Shown here: one piece after another, positions 47,801-61,807 of the stretch
How the letters are laid out: every line of letters starts with the position of its first letter
Numbering within the stretch: position 1 is the stretch's first letter
NCBI GenBank assembly: GCA_018398575.1
Contig: JAGTXZ010000011.1
Location: 1,426,001-1,490,000, forward strand
From: Ampelomyces quisqualis
Taxonomy: Eukaryota; Ascomycota; Dothideomycetes; Pleosporales; Phaeosphaeriaceae
Direction: 5' to 3'
DNA length: 64,000 nt
Program-made: the position numbers and the translations under genes
Notes under the pieces: generated by a model
Seen by the model: only the letters and a program-made list of their open reading frames with translations
Told to the model about the DNA's origin: nothing
Databases searched by the model: none

Positions 47801-50800
47801 AGCTCTCTATAGTACACTTACCTTACGTTTAGTAGAGCTTAGAGCTGTAGCTTTTCTTTTAACGCAAGTTATTTCTCTAACTAGAGCTCTTTATCCTTAT
47901 CTCTGTTACCTTTATTATACTCTTCTTATTCTTTTTTGCTACTAGAGTAAGCATCTTTCTTTAGTAACCTCTGTTATTTCTCTATAGCACCTTTGTATTT
48001 CTGTCTAAGTATAGTAATTAGCGTAGATATTGCGTTGTTTTATATTTATGCAGCATCTTTGTCTCTTCTTCTCTTTACTTTCTTTGTAGTGCTATTATTC
48101 TACTTCTCTAGGCGCTTAATTTTAGTAGTTAGAGTCTTAATACGTATGTCTAGGCTGTTATCCTTCTTTTTCTTGCCTTTACTCTGTCTGTTAAAGCGTT
48201 TGCTACTATTTGCTTTAGGTTCTGTTAATAGTTTACAGGCTAGGTCTGCTAGCGCTCTTGTTATCTTTTGTTATTTATAGTTATTATCTTTAGTGTTATT
48301 GTTAAGCTCTAAGCAAAGGCGCCTTTGCCTTTTGTCTTTAGTAGTACTTACTAGGTTTATAATGTTACTATTGCTACCTAAAACAAAGTGCACTATATTA
48401 TATAGTTAGCTGTTATTATTTGTATACTGTTCTAGGTTATATTACTACTAGGCTTAACTTTGTCTTGTACTAGAGTGTAGCATTTAATTGCAACGCTCTT
48501 AAAGCTTCTTATCTTAACGTGTCAGTTAACAGTTATAGCTAAATTATTATTGTTAGTAATTAGGCGCAGCGCTAACGCGTTAAATATGTTTAAAGTTCTA
48601 ACTATATACTAGTCTATAAATTTTATTTGTAACAGGTGTTTAACAAGTGCACTATATTTAAAATGTTATAGCTTTATCTTAAAGTTACTGTCTTTAAGCT
48701 GCTGTTAACGTGCAGCTGTTATTAGCCTTAAAAGCAAGAAGGTTTAGGTAGTTTAACAATGTACGCTGTCTATAATATAAACATTAACATTATTAAGTAA
48801 CAGTTTAGTTATTATTGTAGTAAGGCATATTAGCTAGGTTACTAAAGCAGTAGAAGAGCTTAAGACTACTAATGCTAACTGCGTGCGTTCTAGTTCTAAG
48901 TTTACAGGCGTTAGTAGTCTTTCTATGTGTTTAGCTTTAACTTTATTGCTATAGTCTTAAATTTCTAAGATTATCTTCTTCTATACAGCGCTAGCTATTG
49001 CCTTATAGAATTCCTTTAGTATACTATTATAAGTTAGTCTAGAGTATATAGTATACTTAAGCTATTTATCTATTATTAGGCTGCGCATTATCTTTAGGTA
49101 GTTAGCCTATAAGTTTACCTGTTTAATCTTGTTATATACGTTCTCTAGTTAAATAAAATCTATTATTTCTTTAACTTATATGCGCTAGTCTGCTACATTA
49201 ATATTATAGCCTATTATTACAATTACCTGCAATACGTTATTAGTAGTTATTGTCTTTGCATTAATTATGTACTATTTATTTAATTAAGATAGCTACTACT
49301 TATACTTATTGTTGCGTTTCTATAACGCGCGTATTGTATAATATGTTACGCGTAACAGTTAAGAATAGTGTAGGCAGGTGCAAGAATAGTAGAATAGCTA
49401 CAGCTTAGTTAGCGTGTATAGGTGTACTTATGTAATATACTTACTTATAATAGTATTATAATATACAGCGTAGTATAGTAAATGTAATGTAAAAAATTAC
49501 GTGTATTTGCGTTATAGTACTATTATTGTTATTATGTAGTTGTAGTGCGTTTATTATAGCAACGCAGTATTATATAGTTATAGTAGTAAGCTAAATTATA
49601 GGTATAAGTAAAAGTAAGTATAGTTTTATTCTAGTATTATATAGCTTCTTACCTAGTGCTAACGCGTTGTGTTATATCTTTAAGGTAAGTAAAGGTATAT
49701 TCTAGAGAAAGCGCCTCTTACTACGTGTTATTCTTAGTGCAGCACTGTACAGTACTATATAGTACTATATAGCACTAAGTAAAATTCTTACTTCTTAGGT
49801 TTTTGTATTATAGTGTAGGTAACTTACCTCTTGTATATTATAGTAGTAGTACTCTCTTTAGTCTAGTAGGTAAACTTAGCTAAACCTACTAGTGCTATTG
49901 CAGTAGACAGGTTATACTAAAACCTTAGTTCTCTTATAGTAGCACTATACTATACTGTCTAGTGCACTGCCTTATTCTAATGTCTACAGCTTTGTATAGT
50001 ATAATAATGTTTATTAAACAGTTATTACTCTATTCTAGGTAGCTAGCAATGTATATATACCTTTTATAGTCCTAGGTTTATAGTATTATGTTTAATAGTT
50101 TATATCTGTTTCTTTAGTATAGCAGGTGTAACTACAGAACTCTAGCCTTAGTAAAAACACGCAACAAGGCTGCGTTAGAATATTTAAGTTATATGCTAGC
50201 GTCTAGCAGTTTATATAGAATTATAGAGAAGTTTTTTATGCGTCTGCAGTTCTGTTAGCAAGGAAAGCTATCTGTTGCCTTCTGTTTCTTTGTATTATGT
50301 TGTTCTATTATAATTTTGTATTATCTGTTAGTGTATCTAACGCCCTAAACTATGTACTATTAGCGTAGATAGTAGTTAACAAATTTCTATAGTGTACGCA
50401 GCTTGCAGCTAGCAAGAAAGTGTATAGCAGCCTACTTCTATTATGCATTTTAATATTAGTTTAAGATATTTATGTTTTTAACTATATAATTCTGCCCTAA
50501 GTTCTATAGATTTGTTTATAAAGAGATTAGTTTCTTCTTTTTAACGCTAAGTTTGCTGTTAATATAGTAGTATTCCTTTGTTTAGTTTTTTTCTCTTAGT
50601 ATTAGCAACTAATATTGCAAAGTGTATAGTATACAGTATTTTACAAAGAATACTATTATTATCTATTATCTTATGTTCTTATATAATAGCCTTATCTTTT
50701 GTTAACATGTCTTATAGTATAGTGTCTCTACTTAGTGCTAGTATACTAAGGTGCTTAACTTTCTACGCTACTATTCTACTTAGATGTTACTGTGTATATA

Positions 50801-53762
50801 TAATTTCTTAATAACTCTACTCTTTTAGTTGCATAGATTGTGTACTACTACTTTAGATTATTAATCTAGTCTTTAGCTTAATATAGTTAGTGCTAAGTAA
50901 TTATTCTTTAATTTTAGAGTTTGCTAGGCTAATGTTATCTAGTTATTTTAGTTAATACGCTAGCTAAAATACTAGAGATTATAAGCTCTGTAAGATAATT
51001 TGTGCAATAGCTATTCTTGTTTTAGTTAAGTATAGTACTGTTACGCTTTTCTAACTGTAACTACACTATAATATTACTCTTTGTTTTTACGCTTACAAAT
51101 AGCCTAGCGTTATCTTATTTTAGGTATATAGCATTCTTGTGTTTGCATTAGCGCAGTCTTACTACCTAGTTGCGTATATCTTTTTAGCGTCTGTCTTATA
51201 GCTCTATAGCTATCTATTTTATAGTTACTTGTTGTAGTGCTCTTAGCTTATTAATATATTGCCTATTATTTATAGTAAACTCTTGCTAACCTACGTACGC
51301 TTGCAATTAATCTATTATGTCTATTACTTTGCAGTGTAATAGTCTAGAAAGTAATAGTACTTTATAGTTCTTCTTTATCTTATTAAGGCTGTATATTATA
51401 ACAATATAGTCTAAGAAGTAGGCTAAATCTTTATAGTTAGGATTGCGCTCTTTAGGTAACTTAGTAAAGCTCTTAATATCTATACTATTAATAACGCGTA
51501 TGTCTTTAAGCTAGTTAACTAAATTATTAAGCTTATAGTAGGTCTTTTAAAAGTTGTCTATATATAGCTATAGGCTGTAGTACATGTTTAAATATGTTAA
51601 GATCTGCTAGCTACTGCGTATAGTCTTAGCTCTTATCTTATTATACTACGCGTAATATCTTTAGTAAATAGCGTAGATAACATCTATTATCTTAGTAAGA
51701 TATTTGCCTATTAGACTTTTTTCTACTACAAAGTGTAGGAAATAGGCGTAGACTTTAGCCTTTTATGCGCAGGTAATGCCTTAGTCTATTAGTTAGTATA
51801 GTGTTATACTACTTGTAGGCAGAAATATATTTCTGTTATATTAGTAAGTATTGTAACTTCTATTGCTATAATAAGCTTGTAGTACATTAACACTATATAT
51901 ACTAAACGTTCTGCAGCGATTAGTAGCTTATTTAAAGCTCTACTACTATATGTTTATAAGGCAAGAACCTATTAATTAGTAATAATACTTATTTGTTTAT
52001 ATAGTTATTAAACTACTTTAGCTATTCTAGTATAATATTAGTGTCTATCTAAGTAAAATTATTATTCTAATAGATATAACTAAGACTATAGATATTTAGG
52101 TTCTTCTTACTATCTATATAAGTTATATAGTTTAAGAATTCTATAAACTATAAAGGCACTTAGTCTAAGCTATCTGCGTTTATACACAGTATACTAGTTA
52201 TATACTCTCTAATTAGTCTAGGTTTAGCTCCTAGATTATCTGCTAATATATATTAGAGCAAGTATTTCTAGTATATACTAGCCTTGTCTATGTTATATAA
52301 ATCCTTAGGCGCGTATCTACTTACTACATTGCAAATCTCTTCTATTATAAGCTTAGTAGTCTTAACTGTTATACTACTATAGTTACTTACTATTTTCGCA
52401 AACTATTTATATAACTGTATACTATGTTGTTATTTATATATAGTAAGCTATCTGTTATTAAACTCTAGTATTTTGTAGCTATTATATTTAGGTAGCTGTT
52501 ACCAAAGTTAACGTACAGTTTTACAAATTATGTTATTAGTAACATTAACGCAGGCTGCCTGTAACTCTATATACTACTTATTTAGAGCTGCTATAAGAGT
52601 TTTCTATTGCAGACGCTTATTGTGCGCGTTATTATAGCTAGTATATTTAGTTTTATTACTGTCTAAGTATTCTTACGTTATTACTAGAGGATATTAGTTA
52701 CATTATTTAGTTATATATAGTAGTAAAAGGCTCTAGTACCCTATATAGCAAGTTATTATAGTGTTAAATACAGAAACAATACCTTATATTTGCAAACTTT
52801 AATATATTCTGCAATAGTCTAGGCATAACTGTGTTACTAGTTAGGTATTAGACCTTAACCTATCTATAAACTAGATAATGTAGGCTTAAAGTTATAGTAG
52901 TAGAATAATAGTAGAAACTAGATATATTTACAAAGAGTAATCTACTGTCTAATATAGTAAAGAGAATATACTTGCGCATACTAATACTCTAGTAGCTACT
53001 TATAGCATTTAATATAAAACAAAATCTAAGCTTAGCCTTAAACCTATACTAGTATAATTATAGTACTAATTAGTTGCTTTAAGTACTTATTGCAATAGAT
53101 AGCTTACAATTAACACTAATAGTACTCTCTAGTAGATATTAGTTATAGATAGTGTAATGTAACTGTAGCTGCTAGCTATTTAAAGAGCCTACTATAGTAG
53201 TAGGTTGCGTGCAGCACTAGTAGTATTTTCTAGTAGACAACAGTTACTAATAGTGTAACGCAACTGTAGCTACTAGTTATTAAAAAAGCCTACTACAGTA
53301 GTAGGTTGCGTACAGCACTAGTAGTATTCTTTAGTAAATAACAGTTACTAATAGTGTAATGCAACTGTAGCTGCTAGTTGTTAGAAGATTCTAATTATAG
53401 AGATTAATATATTTAAGGTGTTTACTGCCTTATATACTATGTACAAGATTTATAAAGTATTACGCGATACTTCTTATATATATTCTTCTCTACTAAGCGT
53501 CTCTAAGACAAATAAATATAGGCATGTTAATTTAATTTATATAAGTGTTCTTTAAGGTCTTAGCTATGCCTACTAGCGTAGTAGGTATCCTTTTTATTAA
53601 TAGCTAGCAGCATCTTAGTATAGATAAGTTTAATACGCATAACTTCTTTACGTTAGTAAAAGTTCTTAAAGCTATAATAAAGCTTAGTAATAATAAAAGA
53701 CTTAATATTATGTAAGTTATAGTTAGAATATCTTAATATCTAGATGTTAGATTATGTAAGGA
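44853..53762 (-). mobile_element. large element F2 (inverted copy of F1)
   Basis: Reverse complement of F1. The left edge CGTTAGGAAAACACAACG equals the MITE M terminus for about 100 bp (44853-44960). It contains the same transposase relic (about 52.2-51.6 kb), second coding relic (about 48.3-45.2 kb), inverted-repeat segment and 101-bp tandem repeats. It lacks L1, M2 and the 182-bp insertion, giving clean empty sites at 48444-48448, 46632-46633 and 45029-45032. The right edge is cut by element K. Open frames at 47993-48280 and 50578-50811 are antisense shadows of the relics. Confidence 0.75.
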
Positions 53763-55820
53763 TGCTATAGCGTAGAGCTGTTGGTTGCGCAGTAATGCGC
53801 CTGCGCTACTACAACACTACTCTAGCTGTTACACACGTAAAACGCGCACAGCTACTCTAGCGTCTTAACAGCGCTACGCTAGCGCAGACCTAGTGTATTC
53901 TAGTTGTAAGAATACGCGTCTAGTTGTATCTATAAAAGAGCAGTTCTATACTAAAGCTGTAGAACAGAAATTAACTTACTTCTATCTATACTACTATTGT
54001 TATCTTGTAACTTTACTGCTATACAAACCTCTTACAGTTTTAATTTCTTATTGCAAAAGGATAGCGGCCTAGTTACTTAATAATAATAGATTAGGATCTG
54101 CCTCTAAGCCTACTAGCTAACCTATTAAAAGAAAACACCTCTAATAAGAAATTAATACTTAGCCTAGGTAAACGCTTAGCGCAGCTAAAGCGCTAGCGCT
54201 AAGAGCTTAAGAAGCAGGCTAAGATCTAGACTCTAGAGGAGGAAGTACGCTAATAGGAGTAATTATTAGCAGGTAAACAGCCTCTCTTATCTTCTAAACA
54301 GCCCTTAGTCGCTCTAAATAAAATAGATCTACTAACCTTTCTAGTTGGACGCAACACGTCTCTACTAGCGCAACGCCTCTAACTTAACCTATTAGCGCTA
54401 GTAGAGTGCAGGCCAAAGATTAAGAAAATTCCTGTCTTTAAAGGCAAGAGAATTAGAAAGTATTAGAACTTTAAGGCTAGGCTATCTATTACCTTTTAAT
54501 TAGACTCTTTAGCCTTCTAGCTTAAGGACTAAAAGATTGCCTTTACTCTCTAGTACTTACAAACTACGTTTTAACAGATATAGATATAGAGGAAATAGAA
54601 AGATAATAGTAAAACGCTAGCGTAGCGTAATATAATATCTTTTTTACTTAATTAGATTAAGAGCTCTATAAATAGAGAGCTTTAAGTTACTATACAGTAT
54701 CAAAAGGCATTCTAAAAAGACAGCTAAACAGTAAACAAATTTGCAGCCTATCTATCTACTTTAGAAAATTAGGTAAATCTTCTTTACAAGTAGAAACACC
54801 TAGTAATACACTTATATAGCAAACTCTACCTAGAGATTAGAGTAGCTTTCTTTAACTACACTAAGTTCTCTACTATCTATAGAAAACTTATTAAACGCGC
54901 TGTAACGCTAAAAGACAACTTACACTATAGTAGTAGTATACTATTACTACACTATTGCACACATAGAACGCCTAGTACAGGAAAAGCTTTACAGCCTAAA
55001 CTAAACGCAACAGCTCTATAACGTTGTGTTGCTAGCACTGTAAACCTAAGCCTAAAGCTAACTAACGCTTACTACTATTACAGCAAGATAGGCTATTAGG
55101 CTAGAGAGTGTAGATTAAGGCTTAATAGTTCTTCTTCTGTTACTAGTTTAAACGCAATACAAACAAAAAACAAGTAGGCCTAAGAAGAGCCTTTCTCTTA
55201 ATAGCTTAAGTCTTACTATAACAGAAGAATTATATTAAAGTACTTAGAACGCTACGTAACAACAGCGCTACGCAGCCTATACAAATACTAATTAACTGCA
55301 GTGCAGAACTTAGCATAATTAACAAAAAAGTTGCCTTACTTAAGAACTTCTCTTAGATTAACAGCGTAGCGCTGCTAACTATCTATCTACCTAACTTAAG
55401 TACAGTACCTAGCTTCTACGCTTATTAGGCCTATCTAACAATAAAGGACAACTAGAGTGTTACTAAGTTCTTTACTACTATTCTATACAGAATTGCTAAC
55501 ATAGCCTAACCTATTATTTTAGAGTTACTAAGCCTAAAAGAGGAACGCGTTGTTATTAACTGCAAGTTAAAGTAGTAGCGCTACAAGCTTAACACTAATA
55601 TAATAAGAGTTAAAGACGTAAAAGCCTTTGTAGAATGCTTTTATAATAAGCTAAGTGTGTACGCAGTCCTAGTAGGTAGTCTATAATTCTTCTCTACTAA
55701 ATACCTATTATAGCCTATTAAACTTAAGAGCTTTAAAGACGTTGCAAATAGTAACGCTGCTAACGTATTACTACAGCACTACAGAGGCAACTACACTATT
55801 AAGCTAGAAGTATAGTAGTA
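53763..55820 (+). mobile_element. Ty3/gypsy retrotransposon relic K (5' part)
   Basis: Begins TGCTATAGCGTAGAGC, matching the start of J for about 75 bases. Gag follows on the plus strand from about 54.0 kb; zinc knuckle at 55070-55111 with CX2CX4HX4C spacing, the last Cys and flanking ARECR-like residues kept, the first two Cys and the His mutated to Tyr. A protease-like segment starts near 55290 (VNCSAELSIINKK-like, compare 'VDSGAE..I'). No RT is seen; the element ends at a fold-back sequence. Retains more GC than its neighbours, so it may be younger. Confidence 0.65.
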
Positions 55821-55822
55821 AA

Positions 55823-55977
55823 TAGGTAGAGGTTAGGTTAGAGTTAGGTACCTTTACGTAAGACTCTACCTCTAACCTAACCTCTACCTATATAATCTAC
55901 GCTAAAAGTAAGTAGAGGTTAGGTTAGAGGTAATTAATTGCAGGTTAGAGTTAGGTTATATAACTTTTACGTAATTA
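55823..55977. repeat. fold-back sequence with AGGTTAGAGG repeats
   Basis: 21-bp arms 55823-55843 and 55870-55890 are perfect reverse complements (AGGTTAGG core) with a 26-base loop, flanked by TA. The motif AGGTTAGAGTTAGGT plus CTTTTACGTAA recurs at 55941-55977. It looks like a small fold-back or MITE-type element. Resemblance to telomere repeats (TTAGGG) is superficial. Confidence 0.6.
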
Positions 55978-57402
55978 AATAAAATTAGAAGTATATACCT
56001 ACTAATTTTATAAAATTAGGTTTCTAAATATATGCAAGATTTTACAGAAGCAAAACTCTGCTAGGGATATTAAAAATAGCACAGTAATTACAGATTTTTA
56101 TTACAAAGAATAGGAAATTAGATCTTTATTTCTAATATATATAAATATAGAAGATTCTAGAACTACTACGCAATTGCTTAATAAGAGCTAAACTTCTAAT
56201 AGTACCTTAGCGTAAGACTAATATCCTTTGCCTGTATAGTAACTCTTTTTGCGTAAATTGCGTTTATATTTATATCTATATTAAGTTAGAATTTTGTTAG
56301 AAGAAGGTAAAAAAAATAAACTCTTAAAAAAGCTAACTATATAGGCCTTAGCAGCCTCTTAAGCTGCCTTAACAGCTAATTTTTAGAAGCAAATATTACT
56401 ACTAGTATTTTAGGTATAGTCTTAAGCTATTTTGCGTAAAAGTTGCTAGAAGAGCAGCTTACAGATAAGGAGCTTAGTAGACTTCTAGTATTAGTAGATC
56501 TCTCTAAGCAACACAGCTTTAGGCAGTAAGTAAGTAAGTGTAATAAAGAATTGTAATAACCTACTGCCTAGCTTAAAGTGCCTTTTTTTTAGAAGCTGCT
56601 TTTTAAGTTTTTGCAGCTAGACTTTTCCTAGCAGATTTCCTAGCAGCCTTACTAGCTAGGTCTTTAGCAACTATAGTGCCTCTAGTAACAGCGTTGTTAA
56701 CTTTAGATTTGCGTTTTTTTAGAGCTATAGTAGTAGTGTTATAGAGTTATAGATTTAATATTGTAATAATTTAAGTTATTTTAGTGCTTAGTAAATAAGC
56801 AGTAAGCAGGCTTAGCGCAGGAAATTAGATCTTAGCATAAAATTTCTACAAGAGCTAATTTAAAACTAGCAGTGCTACTAGAAGACTAGAATGTAATAAG
56901 AAACTATGTTAAATTATAGGCCTGCCTAAAATTGCGCTAGCTTTTGTTCTAGCTATATATTAAAATTAAAGGGTAGATTTCTATAGACTTGTTTGTTATT
57001 TATGTAAAATAGGCTAAAAGGCAGTAAGCGCAAGTAGTAGGCAGAAAGTACACTAGTAGCCTACGTACGCATAGACTAACTTACTGCGTTATTAGTTATA
57101 GGCTGCTAAAATAAAACACTAAAGCTACACGCCTGTAATAGTAACGCGCTTTATTACATTACTTTATTATACTTATTGCTATAAAATCTGTTAAGTCTAA
57201 GGAAATTAAGGTTGTTAACAAGCTGAAGGGCTTTCTGCTGCCTATTCCTGTTCAAATTCTGCCAAATTTTAAGGAAGAGAAGTAGGCCTAGCTTACAATA
57301 GTAATATTCTTAGAACTTTGCTATAAATTATACTAATTTGTCTAGGGTTTTACTTCTAGAAATAAGGAGATTAGCTATATTCTTAACTCTTGTAGTAGTA
57401 AT
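55978..57402. other. unassigned RIP-mutated sequence
   Basis: On the minus strand, about 56.69 to 56.58 kb reads an Ala/Lys/Arg-rich segment (KDLASKAARKSARKSLAAKT-like) of the kind found at the C-terminus of fungal pogo transposases, but no DDE core is recognisable. The remainder holds nothing I can name. E2 inserted at 57403. Confidence 0.35.
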
Positions 57403-57659
57403 TGTAAGAGGCAGACCCTAAGAGTAGATACTAGGAAATAAAGACGTAAATTTGTAACCTATCCTAATTGCTACTTAGAAGGTTTTTATAGTCCTAAGGC
57501 AGTCTAGACTAGAGGGTTTAGGCGCTCTAGTCTAGAATTTTTTTAGTATTCTAGCCTAGAGTATTTTTAGTGTTCTAGTTCAGAACCTTTTTAGTGTTCT
57601 AGTTTAGTAAGCTAAGGTTTTTCTATAACTAAAGACTAACTAAGCAGCAGCCTATTACA
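57403..57659 (-). repeat. 3' LTR of E2, with internal expansion
   Basis: 257 bp against 218 bp in E1. The extra about 40 bp lies around 57500-57540 and resembles a duplication of the neighbouring CTAGTCTAGA-type words. Ends TG...CA. Confidence 0.85.
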
Positions 57660-57739
57660 TAATCCTCTTGCTCTAGCGCTAAGTGCGCTTAGACCTACGC
57701 GACTATTAAAATAAAAATTACTTTACTTAGATCTGTTAT

Positions 57740-59035
57740 TCTGCACTCTTACTTCTCTTTTTAGGTAGCACTATATACTACACTAGCTTTACCTTTTATA
57801 TATATTGCTTACGCGTTACTCTTCTTATAAGCCTACGCATCTCTTTTACTTATACTGTTATCTGCAAAGATACTAAGCCTATATACTTTTTGCAGCACTT
57901 TTACTAAGTGTTACGCTGTTAACTCTTTTGCTGTAAGTGTTACATCTAAGGCGCTAAGCTAGGTCTAGGCATATTACTAACTAGTAATAGAATAGACCTA
58001 AGATTGTTATTAAGGCTAAGCTTAACTTACTGTATTATCTAGGCTGCGCTATTACTTAGCTTAAGAGTAATAAGTCTAAGTGTAAGATTACTTGTAGTAA
58101 GAGTACCTGCTCTTAGTGTAAGAATGCTTACATTATGTATAGGCCTATAAGTTAACTACTATATTCTCTTACTTTCTAGGTTAATTCTAATAGCTTTTTA
58201 GATTAATAATTACCTTAAAGTTATAGTTATCTTACTTTGTAACGCGCTTACTTACAATTCTAAGATTAAGTAGCTGTTAACGTAGTATATAATTACTAGT
58301 CTCTAATCTAACTTTGTTAATAAGCTTAGGGCTGCTTAGGCAAAGTCTTATAGTAGTAATAAGTCTAGTTACTAGGGTCTAACGCGCAAGGTTACTAAGG
58401 TTAATGTCCTAGTAGATATCTGCTAGCTCTTCTAGCAGCTTTTTATTAAGCAGAACACTATTATTTGTAAGCTTAATAATGTTAGCGCTAGCGTGCAGTA
58501 GCTCTATACTAATATAAGTTATTTCTAATTTATTCTTCTTCTGCTAGAGTTTGTTCTCCTGTAGCGTTTCTATGCATTCTACTAATATTTAATTAGGCTA
58601 AAGAGCACAATATACAGATCTCTAGCGTAAGCTTCTAAGTTTTTTATGTTAGCAACGCCTTCTGCACTACTAACAGGCTACTCTGTTACTTTAATGTAAT
58701 AGAGTCTAACATCTATAAGAAGCCTATGTATAACACAGAAGTGTAGGCTAAGACTAACTGTTTAGCAATAGTAACTATTGCGCCCTCTAATAGTAGAAAG
58801 GTAGGTTCTAGTGTATAGTAGCCTTGCTATAGTTTCTGTGTAGCGCTTGTAGGCAATTTTTATAGTAATAGACTTTCTGTTATAGTCTCTGCCTTTATTC
58901 TATTACTAAGCCTAAACCTTATAAAACTAGTCTTGTATTCTTTAATACTACTTATATATTAGAATAGATGTTGCGCTTTACGTCTTAGGCTTATAGGTTC
59001 TTATAGCTCTACTTTTATTACAGATGTTAACATTC
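57740..59035 (+). pseudogene. Cys-rich accessory frame, antisense within gypsy E2
   Basis: Longer version of the frame at 13060-13734. The Cys cluster at about 58044-58140 reads GC..., SKCKITCSKSTCS.CK, with Cys at positions that are Tyr in E1; Cys positions lost here survive in E1. It runs on with only RIP-type stops to about 59.0 kb. Convergent to pol. Function unknown. Confidence 0.45.
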
Positions 59036-61412
59036 TTACTAGTCTTTGTAGTCTAGCGCAGTCTAAGCATTAGAATTCTATACCTCTTCTTTAGGTTTTT
59101 TTAAACTTTCTAAAGATTTATGTTACGCTATGTCTTAACTAACTATTGCCTAGCTTAAGTAGCTAGATCTCTAGAGTTAATCTAAGCTCTTCCTCTTATA
59201 TTCTTTAGCTATTAATCTGTTAACGCTAAGCTTTTTAACTCTTCTTTCTTTGTTTCTAGGTTCTTCTAAGTAGGTAGTAGGACTGTTGCATTAGTTCTTA
59301 GGTATTAGTATTTAGGTTCTTTATGTCTAGTTCTTAAAGACAGTTAACTACTAGTTATGTTTCTACTGTTAACTAGTTAAGGCAGTTACAGGTTAGCTAA
59401 TAGAATAGATATAAGCATCTTCTTTCTTTTCTGCCTTTTGCTAAAGCTTTTAGTCTTAGGCTCTGTCTATTACAGCATTCTTGCATTCCTTCTATTAGTT
59501 ACTTTCTAGCGTTAGGTATTGTTTTTAAACGCAACTAAGTGTGCTACTATATTATTTTTTATGCTTTAGGTTCTCTTTGTGCTTGTTCTAAGTTTATTCT
59601 CTTTCTTCTAATCTCTTTTATGTATAACACTGTTATCTGTTCCTATACTTGTTATACGTACCTGTAATTTTTCTTTTCTTTCTCTTTCTTCTCTAATGTG
59701 CTTTTATTTAGTAGTTAGGAAGAGCAGGCGCTCTACTAACAACCTATCTAAGTCTTGTTTTATTCTAGTTTTGTTTAGCTATTTCGCAAGAGCTATAGTG
59801 TTAGCAACATTTACTTATAGTTTCTATGTTAGTTCTGTATATTCTACTTATTTTATAAGGTACTGCAGCTGTATGCCTTACCCTTTTTTCTTCTACTATT
59901 TAGTAAGAATATAGTTAACAGAAAACTTATTATTAGTTATATCTTTATTTTCTATTATTACTTCTAGTTGCTAGTTATTAGACTTCTAGTATAGGAGCAG
60001 ATTACTTGTATTAAGCTAGAGGCAGTTAACGTAGAACCTTAGGTACACTCTAGAGGGTACGCTTAGCTCTATAATATATAGAAAGATAACCTTTATAACT
60101 ATATATTTCTTGTTTTTCTAATCTAGCTTCTTTGAAGGTCTTTTGTTAGATATAAAGTAACTGTACTAGAGCTATACTTTGTCTCTTACATAGAGTTTTA
60201 AAGCTTTCTGTCTGTAACAATTAGCCTAGCGTTTTTGTTCTTATTGTGCTTCTGCTATCTTTGCTTATACGTAGTCTATTATTTCTTTTATCTTAGTTAC
60301 TATTACTTTAGCAGTAGCTCTTTTATTGTTGCTAGACTAGTGCTAGTTTTTTACAGTCTATTCTAGGTCTAACTAAATAAGGTCTGTGTTATACCTATAC
60401 TAGAGAAAGAATAGGCTAACGCCTATAGATGCTGTATTTTATTTAGCTATTGCAATTTGTGCTAGTAGGTATAGAGCAGCCTAGTTTAACTAGTCTTAGT
60501 TTACAAAAGCCCTTAAGTAGGCTTCTACTATACTATTTATTTGCTTTGTAGCGCTATCTGTCTAGAGGTAGTATACTATTAAGACCTTTCTTTGTATTCT
60601 AAGCTTATTATAGAGTAAAGACTAGAATTTACTTATAAATCGTAACTTTCTGTTAGACACTATAGCGTCTAGAAGCTAGTAGTACGTAACTACTTGTTTA
60701 ATAAATGCCTTAACTATAGTAGAAACTTCTAGGTCTAAAATAGGCACAAGCACTACGTTTTTACTTAGCTAGTTAGTAACTACTATAAGGTGTAACATTT
60801 TGTAGCTTAGCAAAAGGCCTATAATAAAGTCTACTAATAATTTCTTCTATATTTAGACTAGAAGTAGAAGTAGGCGTAGTAGTTCTTATTTAAGTTTTCT
60901 TTAGGGCTTTGTCTTACTATATACTGCGCAGTTCTAAACAAACTGCTAGATGCTTAAGAATATTTTAGGCCAAAAGTAATCTCTTACTAATATTGCGTAT
61001 ATATTTTCTCTGCCTAGGTGCCTAGTAATAGAAGAATTATATCTTTCTAAGATAATATAGGTTTATAGGTTTATGCATTCTAGTACCTATTTGCGCTCTC
61101 TATAGAGTAGGCGTCCTAAGTTATCTAAGCTACACTCTGCTAGAGAAACTTTTAGGCTTAGATAAAAAGAGAATTTGTGCTATCCTATTCTAACAGCGTT
61201 AACTGCTAATTAGTAGGCTTTATCTATATAAACAGCCTATTCTTACAATTCCTTAATAGCAGGCTCTGTTAGTTTCTTAGAGTGTTTGTTTGTGTAAAGA
61301 CTTTACCTAAGCGTAGTCTTATATAGTACTACAGTTTCTTTAGTAGTATCTAGAGCATCTTTTGCTGCAAAGGGCTTTTTAGTACTTTAGTTATAGGTAA
61401 CGTTCTCTTTTC

Positions 61413-61807
61413 TTAACGCAGCGTCTTTATCTACAAGTATGTTTTAGAACACTTTCTTTTTAACTATAAAGTAATCTTTAGTATTCTAGCTTTAAGTAAC
61501 GTTTCTTTTCTTTAACACAGTATCTTTGTCTATAAGCCTGTTTTAGAGCTGCTTTGTTTCTTCCTTCTTTTGTAGTAGTGCATTCTCTACTAAGTTGCAA
61601 GAGAAGTAGTTAACGTAGTATCTTTGTTTATAAGCACGTTTTAGAGCTACTCTATTTTTTTCTCTTTTTGTTGTAGTACATCTTTCTGCTAAGCTGCAAG
61701 AGAAGTAGTTAACGCAGTATCTTTGTCTATAAGCGCGTTTTAGAGCTACTCTATTTTTTTCTCTTTCTATTATAGTGTATTCTTTTGCTAAGCTACAAAA
61801 GAAGTAG
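61413..61807 (-). repeat. in-frame 99-bp tandem repeat in E2 pol (4 units)
   Basis: Units anchored at TTAAC 61413, 61512, 61610 and 61709; the 98-bp spacing between the second and third shows a one-base deletion. E1 has five units. Confidence 0.85.

Noticed and set aside
50578..50811. 77-codon plus-strand hydrophobic frame in F2
   Set aside because: Antisense to the F coding relic and of AT-rich composition; the F1 counterpart is not open.
55823..55977. Internal telomere repeat tract
   Set aside because: The unit is AGGTTAGAGG-like and arranged as inverted arms, not a TTAGGG array.
59696..59914. 72-codon plus-strand frame in E2
   Set aside because: Antisense to the integrase/3' pol region of E; broken in E1.
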